Source: Lumbricus rubellus
Taxonomy: Eukaryota; Annelida; Clitellata; Crassiclitellata; Lumbricidae
Assembly: GCA_945859605.1 (NCBI GenBank)
Contig: OX243811.1
Span: forward strand, 63,004,131 to 63,068,130
Length of the DNA: 64,000 bases
Direction of reading: 5' to 3'
Part shown: positions 31,301 through 40,320 of the stretch, one piece after another
Position numbering within the stretch: position 1 is the stretch's first letter
Layout: each line of letters starts with the position of its first letter
The notes under the pieces: model-generated
Told to the model about the DNA's origin: nothing
The model's input: the letters and a program-made list of their open reading frames with translations, nothing else
Database searches by the model: none
Program-made: the position numbers and the translations under genes

Positions 31301-33046
31301 GTGCCCTGCATGATGTCTTTCTCAATGCATGTTCCCTCTCTTCTCATGATGTGTCCAAAATAAATCATTTTTCTGTCTTTTACTGTCTTCAGCAGATTCC
31401 TCTCCACTCCTGCCGCCTCCAGCACCCATTCGTTTGTTCGTTTTTCCGTTCATGATTGTGTGCATATAGCCTACGTTAAACTCATCTGCTTTTTGTAAGT
31501 TGCTCAAATTTTACTTTTTCCAGCTGTGGCTGGGTTGGGAACACCTCTGAGTATCTAGATCATTTGAAGAGGTGCTATGTAAATTCTCTGAATGAGTGAA
31601 TGAATTAAATGTGCAGCAGCATTTTAGGAGCTGCACAGACGGGTGTGCTTTTATGATGGTAGGCTTAGATGTAGTAATTCTTGTTGTGTTTATGATTTTG
31701 TGTATGAATTACACGCGTGCGTGTTTGACACAATGATGCATTTACACCAATGCAATTTACAATAATAAGGCAGTGATCTCTGAGGCAATGATGCATTTAC
31801 ACCAATCAATGATGAATTTTCACTGTGGCAATGCTGCATTTACACCAAGGAAATATGTCTTTACACTAACAACAATGATGAATTTGCACGAAGGTAATGA
31901 TGTATTTACAATTAGACAATCATGTATGTATGTACATTGATTCAAGATACCTTTGCATTACTTAGAGAACATTTACGCCAACGCAATGATACATTTGCGC
32001 TTAGACAATGATGCATTTACACTGACACAAAATGCTCTTACACTGCTGCACACATACATTTACACCATGGCAAAATACGTTTGCACTGAGCAATGATGCA
32101 TTATATGTACATGATGTATGGTTTGCGTACACTGAGACAATGCTGCATATTTCAGGTCCTGAAGGAGCGAATCTTTTCATTTATCACCTGCCACAAGAAT
32201 TCGGCGATCACGACTTGATGCAGATGTTCCTGCCGTATGGAAACGTCATTTCATCGAAAGTCTACATCGACAAACAGACGAACCTCAGCAAATGTTTTGG
32301 TAATTAGCAGATGCACACGTCCTAACTTCTTTAGTCGACGCAATGGTGAATTTACCAATCCACGCTTTGTTGTCAATTAGTTAGATTGCTGATCTGATTT
32401 GAAACTAAATTCCTTTTATTTCCTGAAGAACAGACCTCAGACTTCACTATCTTTTAACTACTATCTCTCTATCACTATCTTTTGTACTTTCAAACTGTAC
32501 AGCTAAGTGAGCTACCACTTCACAGCCTACAGTGTGTGCCTTGAGTGTTAAACATATATGTTAATACTTTATTGACTCATTGATGCCGTCAATTGTGGAG
32601 CATGACTAATACGAGGTGTTAAAGCTGATCACCTTGTGCCGTCGATTCTTGGAACCTTAGCGACCGCTGTGATAAACCTTCTCCATGTGTTACGATCTTC
32701 GTTAAAGCTGATAGAGCTGATATATTTGGTAGTAGCACTACACTGCGGTTTCTTGTACAGCACACTGACTGCAACATTGTGTTGGAGTAGTAGCTTTGGG
32801 AGACACATGACATCACTTCATGTTAATCAGATTGGCACATAAGCCAGCTGCTCAGTAATTAGTCTATGCTATGATAATAATGATATGCGAACACTATATG
32901 AGCGAATGAAATGTGCAGGTTTTGTGAGCTATGACAGTCCGATATCGGCGCAGAATGCAATTCAAGCAATGAACGGATTTCAAGTCGGCGTGAAGAGACT
33001 GAAGGTGCAGCTGAAACGACCGAAGACAGACGCAAAGCTTTACTAG
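13889..33046 (+). CDS. CELF: CELF (CUGBP/ELAV-like) RNA-binding protein, 15 coding exons
   Basis: Binds GU-rich RNA to control alternative splicing, decay and translation; nuclear and cytoplasmic. Exons: 13889-14057, 14740-14822, 17133-17178, 19193-19324, 20292-20371, 21556-21696, 23811-23880, 24046-24126, 24982-25044, 25456-25569, 27443-27472, 30123-30359, 30879-31031, 32156-32299, 32919-33046. They sum to 1671 nt, 556 residues plus TAG; vertebrate CELF1/2 are about 490-510. RRM1 is at about 15-95 ([30 protein letters not shown]), RRM2 about 101-180 ([14 protein letters not shown]), then a Gly/Ser/Met/Asn/Gln-rich divergent linker (about 218-466), and RRM3 about 470-550 ([35 protein letters not shown]). 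It ends [18 protein letters not shown], typical of the family. The start is the ATG four bases after an acceptor; MNSQSPP fits a short CELF N terminus. An alternative upstream start exon is possible. CELF1/2 versus CELF3-6 type is not resolved. Confidence 0.95.
14100..14275 (+). repeat. LINE-like 3' tail with hairpin (CELF intron 1)
   Basis: Reads ACTGCCACCATCGGTCCG, CTCAAATCCTGTTC, GGGAGTGCTTCTGAAAG and AGAAGCGCTTTATAAATGG. The last two blocks pair as a hairpin typical of L2-clade LINE or SINE 3' ends. It aligns with the reverse complement of 19405-19570. Confidence 0.65.
14975..15100 (-). repeat. LINE-like 3' body, minus orientation (CELF intron 2)
   Basis: CAGTGACCATTCAGTGGTGC, then CGATTGAAGAAATCTATAGG and GGAAACACATAGAGGGGAGG; matches 59970-60075. 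Confidence 0.6.
16039..16143 (+). repeat. 22-bp minisatellite, about 4.8 units (CELF intron 2)
   Basis: Unit TCTCTCGCTGTACTACCATG plus TG, at 16039, 16061, 16083, 16105 and 16127, nearly perfect (one CACTG variant in unit 4). Confidence 0.9.
16420..16488 (+). repeat. L2-like hairpin tail with (GAAT)n
   Basis: GCGCCTCTGAGTAG...CTTGAAGAGGCGCTATATAA, a 9-base stem hairpin, then GAATGAATGAATGAAT. Typical 3' end of a non-LTR retroelement. Confidence 0.7.
16639..16682 (+). repeat. L2-like hairpin tail, fragment
   Basis: GAGAGCGCTTCTGAGTTGAT ... CTTGAAGGCGCGCTATACA, same hairpin family. Confidence 0.55.
16976..17060 (-). repeat. L2-like hairpin tail, minus orientation
   Basis: (CATT)n then TTTATATAGCACCTCTTCAA ... 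GCTACTCAGAGGCACTCCCA; reverse complement of the family consensus. Ends only 70 bases before CELF exon 3. Confidence 0.7.
18505..18775 (-). mobile_element. tRNA-derived SINE, old diverged copy (CELF intron 3)
   Basis: Aligns block by block with the younger SINE at 61811-62127: GAAGTGTTAATGACTT, CCTTGGCATGTGTGAGG, GTAGCTGAGTTGGCTAGAGG, AACCCATGACCTCT and GCTAACCACTAGACTATTGTG. The last block is the reverse complement of the tRNA-like D-arm (A box). Strongly diverged, so an old insertion. Confidence 0.7.
18917..18945 (+). repeat. (ATC)n microsatellite
   Basis: Nine or so ATC/TCA triplets in CELF intron 3. Confidence 0.8.
19405..19570 (-). repeat. LINE-like 3' tail, minus orientation (CELF intron 4)
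   Basis: Reverse complement carries CTCCCCTCAAATCCTGCCAT, CTGGGAGCACTTCTGAAAGG and AGAAGCGCTTTATAAATGG; same family as 14100-14275. Confidence 0.65.
20231..20284 (+). repeat. 22-bp direct duplication at the CELF exon 5 acceptor
   Basis: AACATGATGAACGTGTCTC and AACATGATGAACGTGTCTT are repeated in tandem, and the second copy runs straight into CTTACAG/GG, the exon 5 acceptor. Confidence 0.8.
22251..22303 (+). repeat. (GAT)n microsatellite, about 17 triplets
   Basis: Pure GAT triplets with one GGC interruption near the end, in CELF intron 6, just upstream of the 1.3-kb hAT element. Confidence 0.9.
22355..23668. mobile_element. Non-autonomous hAT element, 1298 bp, with 8-bp target duplication
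   Basis: Element 22363-23660. Termini TAGGGCATAGCCGGGTGC and GCACCCGGCTATGCCCTA are perfect inverted repeats of 18 bases. The flanking direct repeat ATAGCAGG (22355-22362 and 23661-23668) is perfect. Both subterminal regions are crowded with ACCCGG words in both orientations (22378-22465 and 23572-23650), fitting transposase-binding sites. The inside is purine/pyrimidine-biased with a TA-rich core and a CTGTTTGA-AATA-TCAAACAG hairpin at 22916-22935; there is no transposase. Confidence 0.95.
24575..24640 (+). repeat. Dispersed 60-bp repeat, copy 1 (CELF intron 8)
   Basis: TGCACGTCAATGAGTCCACA, CTGTAAGACGTCCATGATTG and GAAAGACGAAAG; second copy at 25231-25296. Confidence 0.7.
25231..25296 (+). 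repeat. Dispersed 60-bp repeat, copy 2 (CELF intron 9)
   Basis: TGCACGCTAATGAGTCCTGG, CACTGTAAGACGTGCAGGAT and GAAGGATGAAAGG; same orientation as copy 1. Confidence 0.7.
26512..27342. mobile_element. TIR element, about 0.82 kb, probably hAT-like and non-autonomous
   Basis: TAGGGCCCCCAGAAATT at 26518 is matched by AATTTCTGGGGGCCCTA ending at 27336, a perfect 17-base inverted pair, extended by CATATG on both sides. CATATG is its own reverse complement, so it reads equally as target duplication or as part of the TIR. Subterminal GCGCAAATTT / GCGCAATTTT words repeat at both ends. The inside has a GC-rich patch with CAAAATGGCGGCCGC (26733-26747) and a short open frame; there is no transposase. 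Confidence 0.8.
28740..28795 (-). repeat. L2-like hairpin tail, fragment (CELF intron 11)
   Basis: GTTTATAAGCACCTCTGCAA ... GCCCTTGGAGATGCTGCC, reverse complement of the family hairpin, degraded. Confidence 0.45.
29212..29490 (+). repeat. Dispersed ~300-bp repeat, copy B (CELF intron 11)
   Basis: Second copy of the family at 8611-8915, in the same orientation. The best block is GCAATGTTCAAAACAAAGCA near 29370, identical in both. Confidence 0.7.
30335..30425 (+). repeat. CELF: Triplicated exon-end segment at CELF exon 12
   Basis: The exon 12 end CAGGTTTACTAAACCCAG/G is repeated exactly at 30408-30425 and in diverged form, CAGGTGTGCTTAACCCAG, at 30373-30390. The copies lie inside the intron, and the frame stays open through them to 30451. 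Confidence 0.8.
31131..31430 (-). pseudogene. Non-LTR retrotransposon reverse transcriptase, C-terminal fragment
   Basis: The minus-strand frame at 31135-31425 reads [20 protein letters not shown] and [20 protein letters not shown], then [19 protein letters not shown], the C-terminal tail common to LINE-encoded reverse transcriptases. It is antisense to CELF and starts about 100 bases after exon 13. The upstream part of the enzyme is missing; the frame shifts near 31420, so this is a dead 5'-truncated copy. Confidence 0.8.
31521..31606 (+). repeat. L2-like hairpin tail (CELF intron 13)
   Basis: GGGAACACCTCTGAGTATCT ... TTTGAAGAGGTGCTATGTAA then GAATGAGTGAATGAATT. Confidence 0.65.
31722..32155 (+). 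repeat. Degenerate minisatellite abutting CELF exon 14
   Basis: Roughly 17 degenerate units of about 24-25 bp with the core CAATGATGCATTTACAC. The last, GACAATGCTGCATATTTCAG, supplies the 3' splice site of the RRM3 exon. One stray unit, CGCAATGGTGAATTTACC, appears beyond the exon at 32339-32356. Confidence 0.8.
32156..33046 (+). other. CELF: CELF RRM3 segment (exons 14-15)
   Basis: Exon 14 (144 nt, phase 1 both sides) starts [20 protein letters not shown] and ends at KCFG; exon 15 holds RNP1, the last helix and the basic C terminus. This is the most conserved part of the protein. Confidence 0.95.
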
Positions 33047-33690
33047 ACTCGAGTTTCACAAGACCGCAGTGAGTTACAGCACTCCGACCCACTCATTACC
33101 TATGCTCTGAGCTGTTTCATCTTACTCTTCATCATGTTCTGTCTTAGAACTGTTTTCATGCTGTGATAATGGAACACTTTTTCAATTGAGGCTAGAACCA
33201 AGTAGTATAGTGAGTAACATAATTTTATATTGGTTTCTTCAGAAGCATGCGGGATCTTTATGTGGGTTTGGACCAAAGATTTTTAGAAGGGAAGAAAGAT
33301 GGACCAATGGAAGAAATTAGTTGGTCTTGTCTGTAATTAGATCATGTGTGACCATGGTTACATGATTGAATGTAGAGTAAGCTCCGCCCACTCGTACGGG
33401 TTACATGCTTTTGATGCGATATCTCAGCAAAATCTTTATTAACTTAAGGTATTTATTATGACTGACTTAATAATTGTGTGAAATGATTTCTTGTGGTGAA
33501 TTGTTTTGCTTGGTGACACGTTGCCTATTACTACATATCACGTGAAATTACGAAAGAACTGGCTGTGGGTTTTTACGTGGATCATACAATACTTGCCAAC
33601 TGAGCACATTGTCTGTTTTCTCTTTTGCAGGTCAGCCCTCATCACCCTGTAGACTTGAAGACCTAGTTAACGTACAACACTCACACTGAT
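33047..33690 (+). other. CELF: CELF 3'UTR start with a probable UTR intron
   Basis: A strong donor GCA/GTGAGT at 33068/33069, 22 bases after the stop, and a strong acceptor TTCTCTTTTGCAG at 33630 bound a 562-base candidate intron. At 22 bases from the stop the junction is too close to trigger decay under the usual 50-base rule. Confidence 0.5.
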
Positions 33691-35101
33691 GCACCGTCTA
33701 ACCATCATCAACTTCTCTACGCCTGGTCGGGGGTTCATCCCCCATCCACCCTCCACACCCCCCATTGCACCTGCTGCCCTCTGGCGTCCGTCGTCCAGCG
33801 GGTCCATCCGACGTACATCGGCGCTCGCTGTGGCAAGAAATGCGAATAAATATTGTTGTGTTACGCCTACGCATAAATTGTCTATCGGGTATCGACGGTA
33901 CACTGTGTCTGTTTGTGGCCTCTCTCTCTCGGTTTCAGTTGTTTGTGAATTTCTAGCGATGCTGCAGTTGATTTACAGTTTTGTTTTCTTTAGTTTCTGT
34001 CCATGTAACGACGAACTGGTCGACGGTTTGTTACAGTCCAAATGTGCTTCAGCGTCCAAAGCCGAGAGTCCTTTGCAGCCGAGTAAATGAGCAACGGCGG
34101 ACTCCTTGTAAATTCAGGGAATTAGGAAAGGATTTTTACAGCGTGTTACTAGTTTTGTTGAGTGTGGTCAGTTGTTATTGCTTGGACTTGTTGGCTTTGT
34201 GGATGTATAAAAACGTGAATGCCTTGGTAAGTTGATCTGTGTATAAATTAGCAATTTTGCATGTTTTCTGTCCATCGATGAGAAATGTGCTCAGTGTCTG
34301 TGCTGTCAAAATCGAATGTGGATTGATTGTTTGTGGAATGTTTAAATATATCTGAGTTACTGATGTGGCGCAAGACAGTTTGATTCATAACTTTAAATCA
34401 CCTTGTTTGGCATTTAAAATTCTGATATTGTTCTGGCTATTACAAATTCTGCCAAATTCTGTGTGCTGAAATGAAAGAATATCAGTTTAAGAAATTTTCT
34501 TCGATTTTTCCATCTGCAAAATTGATTTTAATTGAGCTGATGTAAATTACTAAATTGCAAGGATTTAATACAGTTGTGTATGAATTTAAAATATCTACCA
34601 GCAAAAGTTTTCAGTTTTCAAAATTAGTGTTTTGGTAAATCTGTCACGAGTAAAAATATGAAAAATATGTAATAAATTGAGGAATGTGATGAAGAACTGT
34701 ATTATGCTAATAGCATCACTTTGTGGAGCAATGGACTGTAACAAACTGCCAATGAGGTTCATGGAATGGAGGTGAAATGGCAATGTAGTCCCTGGTTGAT
34801 TCTTGCCCCTGTGCCTGCCCCCTGCCCTGTTGTATCGGTTGAATGAATATTTCTGTTCTTATTATAGTCCGAACATTTAAATATTTGATTACTAATGTGA
34901 GTTCTTTGCATGTATTCTATTGAGAATCATTATTAATTGTGTGTGTGTGTGTGCATGCATTTTAGATTCTTTCTAACAAGTTCGGAGAGTTTTGATTTCT
35001 TGTTGCTGCTGCTCTTCTTGTGTTTGTGCGCCAGCCAACGTTTTGCCGATCGATCTGCTTTGGTTTTTGTTTGCATCGTCAACTTGTCTGACTGCCTTCT
35101 G

Positions 35102-35345
35102 GCTGGTTCTGGGACCAGTTATCACTGGTTCTGAGACCAGTTCTGACTGGTTCTGTGACCAGTTCTGGCTGGCTCTGTGACCAGTTCATACTGGTTCTGC
35201 TACCGGTTCTTATGGTTCTGTGACCGTTTAATCAGAGCTGTGACCAGTTCTGGCTGGATTTGTGACCAGTTCGTGGCTGATTCTGTTTGGCCAGTACTCA
35301 CAGGTTTTGGTCAGTTTCTGTTTGGGCAGTTTGGTTGGTAACAGT
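35102..35345 (+). repeat. Degenerate repeat array of GTTCTGTGACCAG units
   Basis: About ten degenerate units around CTGGTTCTGTGACCAGTT. Many units pair ACTGGT with ACCAGT across a short loop, giving an array of small hairpins. Confidence 0.75.
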
Positions 35346-35948
35346 TGGGCAGGAGAAGTGATATCCGGTCAAAGTAATTTTTGAATAATGTTCTGTAAAT
35401 AGTGCTTGGAAATTTAACTCCTGTTTTATTTATACACTTAATGTGTACAGTTATAAGTTCAAAATTAGTTTGTTTTACATATTTTGATATATGTAGACTA
35501 GACATGTATGGCATGTACATTACGAACATTTCATGTACATGTGCACATTTGTTCGGTAACGTACATGTCATTACAAGTGTAAAAACACACATTATGGGCA
35601 TTTGTATATACATTGAACAACATGCAATGTTGGATTATCAAAGCTGTTTGAATATCCGAAACCCTCACATCAGATAAAAACTATTATGTAATTCTGTTTT
35701 TAAAAATTCTTGTCAGTCACTGTGGTGTTGGTGTTCACTAAGATTTCTACAGCAAGAAACCTACAGAAGATATGCCACATATTTTACGATGTGTATGAAT
35801 TGCTTTCAGATATGTATTCGGAGTAATTGTTCGACCAGATGACGACATTATCAACAATGGGAGAGTCATTACTGAACGTTTCATGGCCAGGGTACAACGG
35901 AGAATGCTAGTGTAATGTGGTCATCTTTGTTTCACTTTGTTGCTTCTC

Positions 35949-36024
<76 letters not shown>
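35949..36024. repeat. (AT)n microsatellite, about 38 units
   Basis: Pure alternating T and A over about 76 bases. Confidence 0.98.
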
Positions 36025-36027
<3 letters not shown>

Positions 36028-36899
36028 TTCATGCACATATCCGGATGATGTGTGTTGGTGATGAGGTTCTGTCGCATTTTGTTTAGTTTTGAATTTTCAT
36101 TTGTTGTCACAGCCATTGACTGCCCAACACTGCCTTTCTCCGAATTACGTTATACGAGCTTTATGCATTTGTTGAAGGAACCAAGTTCTGTTTTATACAC
36201 ATTTGTTATACACATTTATGCACGAGTAGGATTGTCCTCTGCCGGCTGCCCAGTGGCGGCAGTATTGTCGGAAAGATGTTCTACGACTCAAAAATTGAAA
36301 TGTAAAATTACGTCCTACAGTGTTTGGTTTCCATGGAAACCTATCTTTGTCAGAAAATGGTGTAATTATGTCACAAAATGTGAAATTGTTGCAAGATGAA
36401 GAGCACAGAGCCATGTTTTTTTTGTTAAGTTCCAGCATCTCTTAAGTTTCAGAATGAATTTGTTCGGACAAAGCATTTCACCTTAGCCGCGCTTTGAAGC
36501 CGTATTTACGTCCAGCCGAGTGCTGACCAACTTGAAGAAGGCAGTCTTTGAAGTGTCAGATATTTTGGGTTTCACTGTAGATAAATAAGTTTTGCCTGTT
36601 CTGCCAGTAGGTTTTTTTGCATTATCTTGTTTAAAGGTTTCCGTATTTGAATTATTTGAGTTGCGTAATCGGTAATAGTAATTATGACGTCAGTTATTCG
36701 GTTTTAACTTCGGAGGTAATAGTTTGTCTGCGCTGTTGTTTACATCGTCCTCTTCGTAGCGCAGCGGCAGCCTGTCTAACTAACTGAACATACACAAAGG
36801 GCATTGTCATCCAATGATGATTATTATGATTAATGTTGTGTCCATTGTTCACTGCATACATGTATCTTTTCTTTAAGCGAATTATATATCTAACAGGCA

Positions 36900-36995
36900 T
36901 TTGTTAACCTAGGCCCCCGACGTCATCGTTGTTGCAGCCCTCGTGGTTTGGGGGCGGGGGTTGTGGCAGCGATGCGCGCGGAGGCACGCCGTGCT
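36900..36995 (+). other. Small CpG-rich patch
   Basis: GGGGGCGGGGG, GATGCGCGCGGAGGCACGCC and a preceding GACGTCATCG stand out from T-rich surroundings. It could be a start site or only local composition; no ORF of known type follows. Confidence 0.3.
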
Positions 36996-38920
36996 GTGGT
37001 GTTATTCGTGTGGGTAGTGTCGTTTGTTGGTGACATTTTAATTCTGGTTGTTGTGACGATTTCCTGTTTGATTTCTTCGTGTATTATTACACCGTTGTCA
37101 TCGTCGTTGGTGTTACACTTGGATAATGTTGTTGTTATTGCTGGCGTTATTATCGTTATTAAGCGATTATTATTATTATTTATTAGTGCACTAGTTTCAA
37201 GTGTGGTCTGTCGTCGTCGATGACGTGTGTACTATTCGTGCGTCGTGCGTGTTCTTCTTCTCTGGTGATAAGTGCGTGCGTACATGTTGATCGTGAGATC
37301 ATGCAATATACGAATCGTGACGTTTAGGCCATCAATGCAAGCAACTGTTACGTGTACTGTGCGTTGTTGTACTCTCTTGGATAAACGGTGTCTTTGGTTC
37401 ATTAAATGGTACGTTGTTCGATTGATTGATTGATTGATTGATAAACTGTTGTTGTGCTGGTGAGCTGTTACTTTGACTGATGAACTGTGCGTATTCTTTT
37501 GTTGGATTACATTTTAACGATATATATCTGTTTGGATAGACAGTTTTTTGCTGTAGTTATCAGGGATTCCGGCCATTCAGCTGACTGTGTGGTTCTGTTA
37601 CTGTAGCTCTGCTTCTTCTGTGCATTAAGCTGAATTATGCGTATCTCTCGAATCTATTTATCGAGTATTTCTCTCTCTAATTAATCATAGTCTGTCTTTG
37701 TTGTTTGTTACTAGACGAAGTTGCACTGATCATTTCTTTCGTGTGATTTTACTTTTCAAATTGAGTTACCTTCCGGCTAAACTGTTGGTTGAGGAAATCA
37801 GTAAATTTATCTCTTTGTGGTTATGATAATGTGACAGTTTCTTTGTTTGACTCTTAATTGTCTGCATTGTTTCAAATTAAAAGGCTGCAAATTTTATGTA
37901 AATGAACTGGGGCTTTTTGGTTGTTTGTTGATAAATCACGTTTTGGTTGATGTGACGACTTTTGCGTCATGGAAGCAGTTGACTGTTGTTGTTTGTTGTT
38001 GTGCCTGTGCGAGAACAATACGGTGCTTGAAATGCTGATGAGTTATAATGTCACATCGGAAATTGATTTGGAGACAATGGTGTTTGTTTGGTTAATTGTC
38101 TTGATTGCTGTTTTGTGATTAAGATTTGTTTTAGGAGAAGGGTTGATTTGACGATGCATAGAGGGATAATAATTTACAATGAATTGGTTATTATAGAGAC
38201 GTCAAAATTGACATCGGTTTTTATTGTCTACTGCAGCGCTCATTTGGCTTTTCATTGTCACACTTTGGCTGTTGCGTAATTTATCATTTTTGTTTTACCT
38301 AACTTTATTTGACTTCTGCTTCTTTTAGTTAATTGTTGTCGTGCTGCGTATCGTACGCTACGTGTTACTGGAATGACATTTTCTTCGCCGAAATGCTTTG
38401 AACTATTATATCGTGTAGAAATGTTTTTAACCGGTTGTTTGTGTAATACGATCTTGTTTGCTTCTCCAGAACTCTCTGTCTGACGTATATTCTGTCGTCT
38501 TGTTTGTGTGGTTCTCTTTTGGCATTGTTCTTTTAGTTAGGCTTTGTTGAGGTTCTCTTCGCTATCACTATATAAATCTAATTTTGCGTTGGTGTTGTAA
38601 TAGTTTTGTGATCCGTGAAAAGATGGCGCTAGGTTTTTGTCGTACGTTTGGTTTTGAACGGTTGTTGCACTTGTTTTGCAGTTTCTCTCGTTGTTTCATC
38701 GTCGTCATCTTTGCTGTTTTGCTTGAAATCCGTTGTTTCTTTCGTGTGCTGTGAGTTTTTTTGTCTGATATGCGTAGATAGGTGTGATTCTTTTGAGACT
38801 GGGATCCAGTTGATGATATTACCTGTATCATTATTATTTCTTCTGCGTACCATCCGAGACGCTTGTCTTAGACTTCATAAATTGTAGGCTGTTGATGGAT
38901 TGTGATGTTTTAGCAGTTTG

Positions 38921-39060
38921 CATATGTGTTGTTTTACACATGTGTTGTTTTACACATGTGTTGTTTTACACATGTGTTGTTTTACACATGTGTTGTTCTA
39001 CACATGTGTTGCTTTACACATGTGTTGCTTTACACATGTGTTGCTTTACACATGTGTTGT
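38921..39060 (+). repeat. 16-bp palindrome-bearing tandem array, about 8-9 units
   Basis: Unit GTGTTGTTTTACACAT, with TTGCT and TTCTA variants in the right half. Every unit junction forms the perfect 10-base palindrome ACACATGTGT. Confidence 0.95.
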
Positions 39061-39187
39061 GATGTGATACGAAGACACACACAGTTTCTAAGGCTGCTTT
39101 GATGTGACACGTTAAACACTCTCTTGAATCTACATCCATTATGATTTTATCGATATTTGTATGGTACATATATCCAATAAATGTATC

Positions 39188-39189
<2 letters not shown>

Positions 39190-39245
<56 letters not shown>
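39190..39245. repeat. (TA)n microsatellite
   Basis: About 27 pure TA units following ATGTATCTACATG. Confidence 0.97.
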
Positions 39246-39250
<5 letters not shown>

Positions 39251-39789
39251 TGCTGGTCTTGTATGTTTAGGAAACTGATTTGTTTGCGATTGAAAATACC
39301 TGAGAAATGTTCGACACTGGCAGTTGAGGAAAGAGTTAATCAAGACAATGCAGGTCTTTGTTTGAGCGCTTGCTGAGCGGTGAGAGTCATTTCGCAAGTG
39401 CACGACCTTTTCCTCCATCTTCAGTATCAACTGCAGCTGCTTTAGTCAAGTGTTTGGTGTTTAAAACGACAAAGAATTGTGCAAAGCTGGTAAATTTCAG
39501 TTTAGATGTATTGTGACTGAGCAGAAGGTTGAGATGAGTGTTTTGTTAAGCTGTAGTTTTGGGGGAGGGATGTGTTAGCGAATATCTCGTGCAGTTCACG
39601 TTCGTTTGATCGACTTCTAATGTAAAGTCTTGGTAATGTTATCATTGTGGTGAGCGAGTCGTCTACTATGTGCCTTCGAAACACGTTTCAAATTGTCTGA
39701 TGATTTGCACGTTGAGCGTGATGGACACTGGAAGGAAATATCGGTTCATTTCATTCACAGGATAAAACGTCTGTTGCTTGGAGCATTGT

Positions 39790-39989
39790 GCGTTGGATAT
39801 TCATGTGCGTTGGATATTCATGTGCGTTGAATGTTCATGTGCGTTGGATATTCATGTGCGTTGGATTCATGTGCGTTGGATATTCATGTGCGTTGGGTTC
39901 ATGTGCGTTGGATATTCATGTGCATTGGATATTCATGTGCGTTGGATTCATGTGCGTTGGATATTCATGTGCGTTGGATATTCATGTGC
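39790..39989 (+). repeat. 17/15-bp tandem array, about 12 units
   Basis: Long unit GCGTTGGATATTCATGT (17 bp) is interspersed with a short unit GCGTTGGATTCATGT (15 bp) in the order LLLLSLSLLSLL. The array has no stop in any plus-strand frame, which explains the overlapping Cys/His/Trp-rich reading frames there; these are not genes. Confidence 0.95.
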
Positions 39990-40270
39990 TGTTATGTTGT
40001 GTGGCTTCTGTGATGTGCGTCTTGAGGGTTGAAGTGAGGGTGTCTGTGTGTGTATCTATGTAAGGAATGGGTTAAATAATCGTTATGCAGGCAGAGTGGT
40101 TAAAGATGGAATGTCATTGCTATGCAAGGGTTAAATACGGATGCCATTGTTGCATGCTGAGGGTTAAGGTGTGAACGGCCGCCAACTCTGCTAGAGCGGT
40201 TAGAAAAGACTCGATCTGTATACAACAGGACCGTTGCAAGTGATTGGTCGAAAGCCAGGACCGTGTCAAT

Positions 40271-40320
40271 ATAAATAATAAATAAAATCTAAATAATAAA
40301 TAAAATCTAAATAATAAATA
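40271..40320 (+). repeat. 18-bp A/T-rich tandem repeat, about 3 units
   Basis: Unit AAATAATAAATAAAATCT repeated. Confidence 0.85.

Noticed and set aside
32619..32842. Short frames on both strands in CELF intron 14
   Set aside because: The wording resembles a retroelement fragment but is too short and degraded to assign.
38921..39060. CRISPR-like repeat array
   Set aside because: The repeats are directly contiguous with no spacers, in an animal genome.
39778..40063. Three overlapping reading frames rich in HVRWIFMCVG-type repeats
   Set aside because: They are translations of the 17/15-bp tandem array, which has no stop in any frame.
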